From Datura wrightii (lineage: Eukaryota; Streptophyta; Magnoliopsida; Solanales; Solanaceae): DNA of 64,000 nt. This document shows, in pieces, positions 47,150-58,846 of the stretch. Each line of letters starts with the position of its first letter. Position 1 is the first letter of the stretch. The position numbers and the translations under genes are program-made. The stretch spans positions 106,554,001 to 106,618,000 of the forward strand of contig JASDFA010000020.1 in assembly GCA_035772735.1 (NCBI GenBank), written 5' to 3'. Below the pieces are notes generated by a model. It was not told the DNA's origin and ran no database searches. It worked only from the letters and a program-made list of their open reading frames with translations.

Positions 47150-47550
47150 GGGCATTTTTTTAAAATTGGGTTGTCAACCTGTTCAAATTGACATTTTTTG
47201 AAAAATTGGGCGTCATGCCATTCAAAACGACACATTTTCCAAAATTTGGGTCAGCACCTCATCCAAAGTGGCATGTTAAGTAAGATTTTGTATAGTTTAT
47301 AATTGTGTTGTTTTATTGATAATTTTATATCAGATTTTGTCATATATATAATTCGTATGATTGGAGTTCGCCAGAAGTGAAGCGACATAACACGAAACTA
47401 TTTGTGCAGCTGGAACTTGGGCAAAAAAATGAAAGCTTTGAAGATTCTCAAAATTTTTAACAGACATATTTTTTAATACATGTTGGGTCGTCACCTTGTT
47501 GAAATGACATATTTTAAACTAGGTCATCCACCTTTCAAGGAGACATATTG
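47150..47550 (+). repeat. Short tandem array of ~50-58 bp units in element I
   Basis: Three adjacent degenerate units at about 47150-47285 with the pattern AAATTGGGTCGTCACCTTGTTCAAAATGACATTTT, and two more at about 47465-47550, separated by about 180 bp of unrelated sequence. It differs from the 43-bp array that follows. Confidence 0.55.
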
Positions 47551-47744
47551 GTTAATCACCATAATATAGTCATTCTCTTTCTTTCTCAGCAGGTATTCAA
47601 CCTTGCATCCTCAACATCTCATAGCTCGATACCGGGGCAATTTGAAAGCAATATCGAAGTTGCCGAGAGGGCCATCACACATTCAAATGTCAAGAGGGCC
47701 ATCATATTTTTTCAGTTACCGAGAGGGTCATCATATTCATTTAT

Positions 47745-49320
47745 AACATCGAATACCGGAGGAGGCCGACGTTCATCATATGCATTTACAATGTCGAATA
47801 CCGGAGGAGGCCAATATTCATCATTCATTCACAACATCAAACACTGGAGGAGGCCGACGCTCATCATTCATTCATAATGTCGAATATCGAAGGAGGCCGA
47901 CATTCATTATTCATTTATAATGTCGAATACCGGAAGAGGCCGACGTTCATCATTCATTTACAATGTTGAATACCAGAGGAGGCCGACATTCATCATATTC
48001 ATTTATAACATCGAATATCGGAGGAGGCCGACGTTCACCACGTTCATTTACAACATCGAATACCGGAGGAGGCCGACGTTCATCATTCATTTAGAACGTT
48101 GAATACCGGAGGAGGCCGACGTTCATCATTCATTTACAATGTCGAATACCGGAGGAGGCTGAAGTTTATCATATGCATTTACAATGTTGAATACCGGAGG
48201 AGGCCGACGTTTATCATTCATTCACAACATCAAATACCGGAGGAGACTGACGTTCATCATTCATTTACAACCTCGAACGCCGGAGGAGGCTGATGTTCAT
48301 ATGCATTTACAATGTTGAATACCGGAGAAGACCAATGTTCATCATTCATTCACAACGTCAAATAGTGGAGGAGGCCGACGTTCGTCATTCATTTATAACA
48401 TCGAATACTGGAGGAGGCCGACGTTCATTATTCATTTACAACGTCGAATACCGAAGGAGGTCGAAGTTCATCATATGCATTTACAACATCGAATATCAGA
48501 GGAGGCCGACGTTCATAATTCATTCACAATGTCAAATTCCGGAGGAGGTTGATGCTCATCATTCATTTACAACGTCGAATATCGGAGGAGGCCGACGTTC
48601 ATCATTCATTCACAACATCGAATACCAGAGGACGTCGATGTTCATCATTTATTTACAATGTCAAATACTGGAGGAGGCCGATGTTCATCATTCATTTATA
48701 ACGTCGAATACCGGAGGAGGCCGACGTTCATCATTCATTTACAACGTCGAATATTGAAGGAGGCCAACGTTCATCATTCATTCACAATGTTGAATATTGG
48801 AGGAGGCCAACGTTAATCATTCATTCACAATGTTGAATACCGGAGGAGGCCGATGCTCATCATTCATTTATAACGTCGAATACCAGAGGAGGCTGACGTT
48901 CATCATTCATTTACAACATCAAATACCAGAGGAGGCCGATGTTCATCATATTCATTTATAACGTCGAATATCAGAGGAGGCCGACGTTCACCACGTTCAT
49001 TCACAACGTCGAATACTGGAGGAGGCCGACGTTCATCATATGCATTTACAACGTCAAATACCGGAGGAGGCCAATGTTCATCATATGCATTTACAACACG
49101 AATACCGAAGGAGGCCAATGTTCACCATGTTCATTCAGAACGTCGAATACAGGAGGAGGTCGATGTTCATCACATTCATTTACAATGTCGAATACCGGAG
49201 GAGGCCGACATTCATCACATTTATTCACAATGTCGATTACCAAAGGAGGCCGACGTTGATCATATTTATTTACAACGTCGATACTGGAGGAGGCCGACGT
49301 TCATCATTATTTATTCCTAA
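47745..49320 (+). repeat. 43-46 bp tandem array (about 36 units) in element I
   Basis: The unit runs ACAACGTCGAATACCGGAGG then AGGCCGACGTTCATCATTCATTT (43 bp, some units 45-46 bp with CATATG in the tail). Each unit holds inverted arms AACGTCG and CGACGTT around a 15-nt loop. Units differ mainly at CpG positions. Because the length is not a multiple of three, the open frames here (for example YRRRPTFII) are by-products of the repeat and not genes. Confidence 0.9.
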
Positions 49321-50207
49321 TATTCGGTCAAGAATGACATCAACTGTTGGAAAGGACATTCATGATCATAGCAAACATAATATATACAAAGAGCATCAGA
49401 TGATGCTATTTATGTAGAATTATTGAAGATTGTTTAACAAGAGGATCCAGGTGCATGCGGAGCAACGTGGACCCTTATCTTAGCAACGAACTGGGGTATA
49501 ATCCCAAATAGGAATATCAAACTCTTTGAATGCGAGTTGCAGATTGATTTTCACCATATTCCAACCACACCTCTGTAAGAAGGCATGTGGGTTACTTCTG
49601 TTTTGATTTTTCAACTTCGCATCCAAAACAATCTTTAAACTCACGCTGGAGCACTTTCCCTATTTTACAAATTCTAGTGATAACATACCTAGAGTTGTGG
49701 AAATTATGGTCTTGTAAGTTCTTACTTATGGATGTGAAGCGTGCCACATTTATTATTAAGAGCTTGCAAGCCTCTTTTTAACACTCATATTATTTTGTCA
49801 TTCATCTTGAATTGCAAAGGTTGCCTCACCATAATAGATACCTTTTCAACCAATTGATTTGAACTACAAGCAACCTGATTTTCATTTTATAGGATATGTA
49901 GGTGAGCCCTATGTTGAAATCTCGGCTGCATTCCAAAAAATTTCTACTCATCACATTTTCGATCTTCTCAACTTCTACATAACTCGACACTAAGACAGGC
50001 TTTGAAATCTTCCAATTGTGCATAAACTCTAGCCTTCTAAACTACATGTGGCCTGAATTCTCATGCAAACTGAGATATCTAGGAGCCCCAATATTAGAGT
50101 TCTGCCACAATTTTGAGAAAAGTAATTCTTTATCGAGCCAAAATTGACTACAATCAACATTTTCGCCCGTAGACTTCTACGTCATCTCCGGTTTAAAAGG
50201 GGCAAGT
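49321..50207 (+). other. Non-coding region between array and 3' LTR of element I
   Basis: No gene found. A third GAACTACAAGCAACCTGATT ... GGATATGTAGGTGAGCC block lies at 49860-49915. The stretch ends in the polypurine tract TTTAAAAGGGGCAAG (50192-50206). Confidence 0.5.
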
Positions 50208-50610
50208 TGTTGACACCCAATTTTGGCTCGTCATGTTTAAAAAATCAATACTTCACGCTTCTAGATATTCAATAGTATAAAAATACTTTAACATGTTTTT
50301 CTTAGTTTTTACACAATTTATTGATAATTATTCTTATTTTGCAGATATTAAAATTTTTATTAGTTTATTGACATTTCAATCAATTTTATTTTTTATTTAA
50401 TTATTATTATTATTATTTTTAGAGCTCAAATCTCATTCTTTTTGCTTGACATAAAATAGTTTTTATATCTTATTCACATATTTTATTATTTTTATTTTTA
50501 GCATAATATTTTAATACAGAAAGTCGAAAGAATTAATTTTAAAACACAGATAAAGAAAAGAGCCCATGGTTTTGAGCACATGATTTTTGAATAAAAGTGG
50601 TATTGTTTTG

Positions 50611-50622
50611 CCTATATAAAGG
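50611..50622 (+). promoter_or_regulatory. TATA box in I's LTR
   Basis: CCTATATAAAGG, a strong plant TATA consensus about 400 bp into the LTR. Unlike the other LTRs here, no palindromic word block is seen upstream. Confidence 0.55.
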
Positions 50623-50828
50623 TGGTCTTCCATTCTCACTTGGACAATTTCATACTACCTCACATTCATTTTTTTCTTTCTACACTCTTCATATTTTTTT
50701 TGAAGACTAGCAAATATTTTCTTCTATCTATATTTTTTAAAAATATTGTCTTTATATTTTTCTATATATTATTTTATTTATTGTTATTGTTATTATTGTT
50801 TCTCTCTTTGTTCTTCTACTACTACTTT

Positions 50829-50862
50829 TTATTATCATTATTATTATTATTATAATTATTAT

Positions 50863-50893
<31 letters not shown>

Positions 50894-50994
50894 TGTTTGT
50901 TTGTTTGTTGTTGTTGTTGTTGTTTGTTTGTTTGTTTGTTTGTTTGTTTGTTTGTTGTTATTGTTGCTTGTTTGTTGTTGTTGTTGTTGTTGTC
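50829..50994 (+). repeat. Microsatellite: ATT, TTG and TTTG runs
   Basis: An ATT/TTA run followed by alternating TTG and TTTG blocks over about 165 bp. The leucine, cysteine and valine-rich frames translated from it are artefacts. Confidence 0.9.
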
Positions 50995-52289
50995 TTTACA
51001 TTTAATTATACATTGTATTTATATTTATTTATGCATTTTTATTTATCTTTATTCTTGCATTTGTCTTTATATTTATTTATATATTATCTTTACATTTATT
51101 CATAAATTTTTTTTATATTTATTCATGCATTTTTATTTACATTTTTTTATTCGTACATTCTCTTCATATTTTCTATGCATATCGTTCTATATTTTATTTT
51201 ATTTTTACATTTTTTTATATATAACTTTACACTTGAGAGTATTTTATTTTATTTTTGTCAATACCATCACATTACACATCGATCTTAGACTCAAATCAAG
51301 TCTTATCCATCTTTTTATTAAATTATATTTTTTCAAAGACTTTATGTCGAACCACATTTTTTTCTAGAAAATATTTCGTGAAATCATTTATTTCAAGAAA
51401 AAAATACTTTTGTCAAATCATCTTTTTAAGACTTTATGTCAAAAATCACTTTTACTTTGTAAAAGAAGCTTTTTGCCACATTCCTTACTTTAGGACTTTT
51501 TTTTAAAGTATTTTGACTAGCACATTTTTTTTCCTTGCAATTTATTACTAAAATTATACTTGGCCAAGGAAAAGGCCTTCCCATATGGTTTTTGAGGCCT
51601 CTCCATAATAAAGATTGAGTTTATTTTAAATTTTGCATTTATAGATAATTACTTGGCTGATGAAGAAATTCTCTGTCGATTTTCGAGGCCTTCTTTGCAT
51701 ATAAGACGGCTTATTTTTTTTTTTAAAGTTACAATATATATTCATTATTATCATTTTTGTTTATCTAAACAAATATTCATTTGTTATTAACATTTCTATT
51801 AAGTGTTTATGTAGGTATGCGAAGTTTCTTTTTAAAGGCGACACGCGAAAGAAATCCGAAGATTTTTTTTGATCTTTTATTTATAATTATTTATTATTTT
51901 TATCGATAGGCAAGCATTATGACGTATTTCATGTTTTGATTTATTTTATTCTTTGTATATATTTTTGATACTTTGCATGTTTATATTTGTGAAAAATATT
52001 TTTTACCTCCTCCATTGAAAAAATGAACTCAGTCGGGAATCGCACTTGTGGAGTCTGTAGGGTTCCTAACACCTTCCCTTTGGATTAACTTGAATGCTTA
52101 CTTGGAATCTAACTGGTTTCATAAACTAACTTTTAGTTACACTTGTTAATAAATTAATTGGTTTCCTAATTTTACTAAAATTAGGTGGCGATTCTATTTT
52201 TTCAATAATCCTATAGAGCCCCGAACGTTGCGCCTTATTCAAACCCTTTGGTTTAAAATATGGATTGCGACAAATCCTGACTTATCCTC

Positions 52290-54235
52290 TCTAGGCCGTC
52301 ATACACCTGTAACATATCTTTGAGCGCCTAAATTATGTGCTTTGCTTCTCCATCTATCTGTGGACAAGAAGTTGTACTTAAATTAACTTGCATCCCAATC
52401 CGTGCTGACGCCCATTCTAAAACCTAACTATGAGTGGTGCCCTTTTTTCAGAATTTGATAGACACTAGGACATCATGTAGCTGGATTATCTTTTTATTAT
52501 TAACTCAGATTATTCTTTAGCTGAAACATAATTTTGACCAGTAAGAAATGAGTTGATCCCATTAGCCCTCAAACACTGACTCAAGTAGGGTCAAATTTAG
52601 GCCTGGTACAGGGTAAATCTATTGTTAAATTCGTGTTAACTACTTCCCGCTTTCACGTAGGCACGACTATATTTTGAGTAAGCCCATCACGGTCCTGATG
52701 TCCAGCCTTTACTTGCTGGTAATTGGAGCACCGTTCTATAGCTCAACAATGCCTCTTCTTCTTCCCGTGCCCCCACTAGATCTTTTTGTTTTTTTTAACC
52801 CGACGCATTTTCATCCAACCCGGGTGGAGGGAATAACGGACATGGTGTACCTTTGCTACAGTCTACTAACGAATCCCTTCCACATTTGGAATGTAGAGTC
52901 GACCTACAGGTCTCAAGAACCCGCCCCCTGCTATCCCGAAGTTCGATGATTCCTTTTGCTGGCCCTGTCTCTAGGCTGTACTAGGCTATAGTCTTCATAT
53001 TGTCAGTCCTTTGCCTCTACAACTAGAGGTGATATTGCAGTATTCTAGGTTATAGTCTCACTAGCCACTAAGTGCTAGCGTGTTGCTTATATCTCGACCT
53101 TCAACTGCGATTCCAAGCTCTATTAGCTCATTACCACCTAGGTGTGGTTATGTTCTCCTTTAAAACTAGATGTTCGTGTCTTGTCCTTACTTCTATAGGA
53201 TAAAAGTCAGGGTTCGTGCCCCATGCACCGTACTGGTAGTGACATTACTGGCCAAGTCTATTAACCTATGTCATTCTGACCCGCACTCGGGCTAGTTCCC
53301 ATCATAGAATCTCTCTGCCCCTCAACATAATAAGCTGAGGAGTCGTAGGCATTATTCTCCAGATATTCTCTACCGCTATCAACACATTGTGGTGGGATTA
53401 GCCTATTTCTAACCTGAGCTTTACTATTACTGGGAATCAATTGCTTATGGACTCTCACACGTACATGACTGCTCCTACAAATCTTACTTGTTATCCTGAT
53501 TTTTATTATAGTGAAGGTCTAGGTGGCTTAATTAAGTACTAGGGGTCTTGACCACTTTTCTAACATCCCCCAGGAATCAACAACTCTAGCCCTCATTTAC
53601 CATTTACTCTTGGTAACCTAGTGTCAATACTTATGTTATCTGTTATACTGAAAAAAGGATGGGAGGAGGAAAATAACTATATCATACTACAGTGGAGCTA
53701 AGGTACGAAACTCAACAAACTCTAAAGGGCTGGAGTTAAGAGTCCCATAATTTCATAATCCCTCGTGCCTTTCAGATAATCTAATACTAACTGCTACCCC
53801 AGTCTAATACTAAGTAGCTACCAGGTAAGCCATCATATATACTATACTCCTGACATCCTAATCCAAGGATGTAGGAAGAGCTGGGAATGTTGCTGGCACA
53901 TTTGTTACCTTGTGAGGTTCCTAGTGCCCTGGGAGGATATTAGGGAGATTGAAAAGAATGTCTGTGTGGCACCCCGTTAGTATGCTCTCCTGCTGCTGTA
54001 TCTGACTTACAGTTAGCTGTAGTTTGTCTCGTATCAAACATTATTTTAGATAGACAAAACAATGAAAGCTTAGGGACTCAACCCTATACAATTAGAATCT
54101 ATAGCACTATTTGAGAAGGAGGGCTAACCATACTATCATGCCTGGTAGCCTCCTACTTAAAAGATATGATGCACAACATATTTATAAACAAGGCTCTACT
54201 TTACATGGCTTTCATATGCCCTAGGATACGGTGTT
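52290..54235 (-). pseudogene. Element G internal remnant (integrase traces)
   Basis: At about 52445-52300 the minus strand reads a decayed form of the integrase core segment, with ARIGMQVNLSTTSCPQ and ALKDMLQ-like text, equivalent to J around 12000-12090. Further left-to-right homology is weak and full of stops. The stretch 53000-54200 has no motif that I can support. The direct jump from integrase to primer site suggests a large internal deletion. Confidence 0.45.
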
Positions 54236-54251
54236 TCTCTGATACCAAGTT

Positions 54252-57200
54252 TGTCATGCGCTAGCTAGGGAGGCATGACTGGCACCTAATGCCACACTGG
54301 GATATGAGCTGACCTAGCTATGCATATGCACCTCTGGTGCCTGCCAGCAACACAAAACCAAGAAAACAACCAACTATATCTCGGTTGTAAACACAGCCTC
54401 GGGCTGACAAGGCCACATAGCACACCTGTTAAGGAAAACAGCTAACCCAGCAAAAAAGACAATAAAGGGATCCTATGCAGGCTGACAAGATCACCATGAT
54501 TTCTAGTCATAACAGAAGGAAAGACAGGTTGTTATATATATAATATAGCCGAAAAGGCTGCTAACTGAAAGCTATATTAGGCCCCACACAGCTAACATAA
54601 AAAACTAAACATATATAGGCCCCACATAGCCAACACAAACAACTAACTGAAGACTGTAGTCTACAAGCCTTTAAAAATGAAAATATTGGTCAGGATAGGG
54701 CCTCGGCCTACCCAAAACTATGTAACAAAAGACAAGCAAACCTATATAATCTGGAAACTCTGAATGAAAGGACCTGACCAATCTGCCGACTCTGAATAGT
54801 TGCTAGGAGATCCCGAAACCTATCTGTCTGAACCTACAGGCAAGTATGCAGCGCCCCATGCGTGGGCATCAATACAATATGTATCGAATATGTAATGCAG
54901 TAATAAAAGCTGAATAGAAGATGATAAACAACCGAAAGTAATTAGCGACAAGGAGTAGAGGTTAACCTATAAGCTTTCTTATCCATAACATGCATCTAGT
55001 AAGCCACTATACAAATAAGAGTTCAAGTTGTACGACTATACATTCATAAGCTATATCTAGCAAGAAAGTAATGAACAAGAACCTAACATAGCCTCCTAAG
55101 CTTGGAAGGTGCAAGAACCACAGAATTATCTACCAGGACCCCCATAAGCCCTAGCAATTGTAGTTTAATCTATATACCCCTAATAAGGTCATTATGATTC
55201 TAAAGGTAACTATAGACAACCTACCTGGCCTTTGGGTCTGCAACTGAGCCTGTTGGGCTCATGTAATTGTGCCTGATTCCTCTGGGCTCTTGTTACTGCA
55301 CCCTGGGCACACAAGGCTCGATGGAGGGTCAGTAATACCAGTGCGGCATAAGAAGAGGTCCTTACATGGATGGACTTAAATACGGCTTATAGGACTGAAT
55401 ATAGTCCTTTTAGACATCATATAGATCCTCTGAGGAACATCACATAGCTCCTCTCGGCGATCTATAGCCCCGTAAGCGATGACATAATTAGCAACCCTTA
55501 AGTATGTCAATGGAAGGCTATACTAGGTGGGGTCAATCCAGATTGAAGTACTACATTTTAGTCTCAATATAGCCCCCAAAAAGGCATACCTAACCCCTTA
55601 GGCCTAACACAACCAGTATTCGCTCCTAAAAGAGTCTATATAGTTTCCAACAGGCACACCCCAGGTGCCTACACCTGACTAGGGGGACATGGCAACAATT
55701 GAAAACTCTGACGGCCTAGATAGAATAGGGAGAGGTCTGGAGTGGCCTGAGCAATACTCTGAAGGGAATACTTGGACAATTGTAGTTCATAAGCAAACAG
55801 TAAGGTCGTAGGCGATCATCTACATGATTCCTTTGCTTAGGACGACTATAGGGCTGCTACCAATCGGATACGTTCCTAAGCAGTCATCCCTAACTTCCCA
55901 CAGGAAACATGCTATAATTCTTAGCCTAGAAGTAATGTTGTGATACTAAGGTTCTAGTCCCTTAGAGGCCAACTAGGCCTTTCCATATTTCGGATGGCTC
56001 CTCTGGGCGGTTCATAGCCTCGTAGGCAGGTATATCTGGACCTAGCCCTTCGCGGCAACATGTACATGGAATCAATAAGAGTAGCCTGGGGCATTGGCCC
56101 CTCGTCTAATGCTTGACAAGGTTTCCCCCTTAGGACGTTACTTGGTCTATCAAATTCCTAACAGTCAGGGTGGTTTCCTGAGAGACCTATACGACAAGCA
56201 ATAAGTCGGCGCTAACAGTTAATGAGAATAGAAAAGCATATGGCAAGCTGTTGCTCAGTTTTTTTGGCAACCATGGTGCCATTGACTCGAAGCTAAGACC
56301 ACCCTATCCAGATTCCATCCTTGGAGGCGTCAAGGTATGCCAATGGCCTATGAGCGAGCTTTACTATCTATATAGGCGTCAACCATAAAGTTATATCGCC
56401 CAGCTGCACCCTATGCTTCCCAACATTGCCAAGTTAATCCCCACGACTAGCTACATGCTTCTTAAGCCTTGGTGTGAGAGCAAGATATCAGAACCCCTCT
56501 AAATGGTAAACAGGTGAGCAGGGTAATCTTAACGACGTTCCTAGCGTTAATCACACTTAATAAATTCTTCCCCGTCGAAGGATACTATGATTCAATCTTA
56601 ATACATCTTGTAGTAGCTAATTACAACATATATAACTTATTATCTACTAGTAGCAGCTCATCACAAAATATATAATCATTATCCATTTGCGACAGCTAAT
56701 CACAACATATATATATTTAATTTACTTTCAAAGGTATAGGTCGTATTAACTGTACGAAGAGAATAACTTACCGAAGAGGTTAGCCTTAACATACCTTGAA
56801 TGCCGACTTTCATTCACCCAAATAATTCCAACCTGTAGTCGATAATTCCACCAAATTGCAGTCCTTATGCTGAAAGAATAAGGCTATTTTCAATAATTGA
56901 AATGGCTAACAATAATATTCTATCAAGAACATTGACTACAACTCAAACTTTATCCAATTCGGCCAAAAACTTACAAATTTCGGAGAGTTTAGAAGGTAAA
57001 AACGCTTACTTATCACCTGCAGCCGCTTAGTAATTAATTAGAAGTGATTTCTACCACACTTACTCGGCCAGGCTCCGACAATCCGGGTGAGATTTCAAGA
57101 AATCACTTCGTAGGGACGTTCCTCGTAGGTTTGGAACTTGTTGTCCAAGACGAGTTTGCAATTCAACGGAGTTTAACGGCGTAATCTGACAAAAATCAGA

Positions 57201-57584
57201 TGAAAATCTTGTGAGATACTATCTTTGGTCACTGCACTCCATTTGGGAAAAGATTTAAAATGACCTTTATTCACACTTAACATATATACATACATATAGA
57301 GAGAGAGAGAGACTGTGGGGGAGTGTCCGTAGAGCGCCTCCCATCGCAGTAGGGTACGGGTGCGGCATGCCTCCCAATGCTCGTGCGACGCGGATTTCCT
57401 TGAGTTGTGGGGGCGGCGCGGCGTGGTACCTGGTGCGCCTGCCCCCAGCCCCAACCATCTGCTTGCTCGATAACGCACTTTTGCGTTATACTTTCGAGCC
57501 TTCTCCTACATGCCGTACTCTAAAAACACTTCAACATGCACGCGTATGCTTTGGTTAGTCAACGAAAACTTACAGGGTGTAACA
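54252..57584 (-). repeat. 5' LTR of element G
   Basis: TGTCATGCGC ... CAGGGTGTAACA on the plus strand, about 3.3 kb. Parts align with F's LTR on the other strand (for example CGGCGATCTATAGCCCCGTA near 55458 against 59790, and the 59550-59640 region against 56720-56800). A GC-rich word block lies at 57318-57470 and a GA microsatellite at 57297-57312. It is longer than F's LTR, so it may hold extra insertions. Confidence 0.65.
57318..57470 (-). promoter_or_regulatory. U3 GC-rich word block of G
   Basis: GCGGCGCGGCG, GGTGCGCCTG, GTGCGGCATGCC and CGTGCGACGCGG close together, in a local GC peak within AT-rich sequence. It is placed as in F (58965-59095). The word is less regular than in the other families. 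Confidence 0.4.
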
Positions 57585-57619
57585 TTTAATTTGACATTAG
57601 AATTTTATACACTACTCAT

Positions 57620-58846
57620 TTTCTTTCATGACCCGAACATAGGCCCAGATAGAGACACAGGACAAGGAAACCCGAGAGGCTCCAAGTCGACTCATGGCAT
57701 GAACATAGCGGCTAAGAGCATACTACAAGCAAAAACTGATATAATAAAACATTCTTAAGCATAAGTCTGCATACATATCAATCTAAACATAGCCAACACT
57801 GGCAAGTTGATTTCCTACATATTGTCTGAAAAAGCCTCTAACATAACTGATGAGCTGATGGGACAGCAACTCCAACTAGCTCGACAAAAGTCTGTAACTT
57901 AAATAACATAACAATGATCAAACTGAATGTCCTCCCATGGACCTATATCATGAAATGATACAGCATAGAGTATGCGGTCAGTACTTAGAATGTACCGAGT
58001 ATGCAAGGTAAGTAAAAACTAACAATTAAAATACAAAAGAGTTCATAAGAGTAGGACAATATAAACATGAAGTGAATATCATAATATAAATATAAAGGCT
58101 CAAGGTTTTCAAACCATTAAATATATTAGTCATAGTCATAATCATAAAAGAAACCTTATAAAAACATATCTTGAGCCAAAGTAACATAAACATACAAGCA
58201 TAAATCATGAAGAACAATAGGAGAACTCGTCTTAACTGACACCATCATGATAGAGCTTACATGATGCTCCAATTATCTCGCTCAAGTGGGAAGAGCCGTC
58301 CCAGGTTTTCCAGGAAAGGGACGTGCATGATGTGATATCACAAGGGGATCCATAAATACATATACCTACGGTGGGACGTAGTTCTGAGGCCACAGGGTTT
58401 ACCTGAATGCCGGGTCTACTCGGTGCTAGACATTGCTCCCAAAATCATGCACATGAGGGCTCATATAGTAATTGTGAAATCATTCAAGAAGTTCATGGAC
58501 AAATAAATCATAACATACTTTATCATACTTGAAATATATGATTAGCCATGAATAAGGACCCGTGAGTCGGCCAAAAGTCATAAATTCATAAATCATGAAG
58601 AACATGCATAATTATGGATATTCATGTACTTGACATTCAAAAATCCATGAAGAGTAATTGAATAGAAATCATAACATAAATCATCGGTCATAATTTAGGC
58701 TTAGTAAGGTCAAAATCATAATAGAATCACAACTTGACCTTTCTTGAAACTTTGCATAATTGGGCATAGATTGACTAAGATTTGAAATCATAAAATTATT
58801 TCCAATTTAGGTATAAAATCTACCCATCAGTCTTAAACAACATATA
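57620..58846 (-). repeat. H: LTR fragment of the J family
   Basis: The minus strand aligns with J's LTR: the 58390-58450 region matches 14280-14340 (CTGAGTAGGTTCGGGGCCC type) and 57640-57700 matches 15115-15185. Only the part below the promoter is present; F begins at 58847, so H was cut by F. The left end is blurred. Confidence 0.65.

Larger units (their letters stand above)
45149..52272 (+). mobile_element. Element I: 3' part of an Ogre/Tat-like LTR element
   Basis: An internal non-coding part with tandem arrays (47150-47550 and 47745-49320), a polypurine tract and a complete 3' LTR (50208-52272) beginning TGTTGACACCCAATTTTGG, the usual start of Ogre/Tat LTRs. The 5' part is missing; D ends directly at its left. 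Tandem repeats in the 3' untranslated region are a known trait of Ogre-type elements. No coding part of pol is left. Confidence 0.65.
50208..52272 (+). repeat. 3' LTR of element I
   Basis: TGTTGACACCCAATTTTGGC ... GGATTGCGACA, about 2.07 kb. It includes low-complexity TTG/TTTG and TTTA-rich sequence (50829-51250), and a late region (52025-52272) with GGGAATCGCACTTGTGGAG and AGGTGGCGATTC, typical of Tat/Ogre LTR ends. The TATA candidate CCTATATAAAGG is at 50611-50622. Confidence 0.75.
52273..57584 (-). mobile_element. Element G: very decayed gypsy element with a 3.3 kb LTR
   Basis: Minus-strand order: 5' LTR 54252-57584, decayed primer site near 54236, decayed internal remnant down to about 52290. 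The LTR outer end is TGTTACACCCTGTAAG (minus), the same as F. The internal part is only about 2 kb with short integrase-like traces. The left end meets I's LTR end at 52272. Confidence 0.6.

Noticed and set aside
47745..49320. A CRISPR-like array
   Set aside because: Units are directly adjacent without unique spacers, in plant retrotransposon DNA, with no cas genes.
47548..49417. Open frames on both strands across the 43-bp array (arginine, proline and isoleucine repeats)
   Set aside because: They are translations of a tandem repeat whose unit is not a multiple of three; the frame rotates and no start, domain or constraint is visible.
50622..51506. Leucine, phenylalanine and cysteine-rich membrane-like frames
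   Set aside because: They arise from TTG, TTTG and TTTA low-complexity DNA inside I's LTR.
52674..52949. Plus-strand 91-codon frame in element G
   Set aside because: It is antisense to the decayed minus-strand element interior, with no motif.
57173..57558. Alanine, proline and arginine-rich frames near 57300
   Set aside because: They fall in the GC-rich word block and GA microsatellite of G's LTR.
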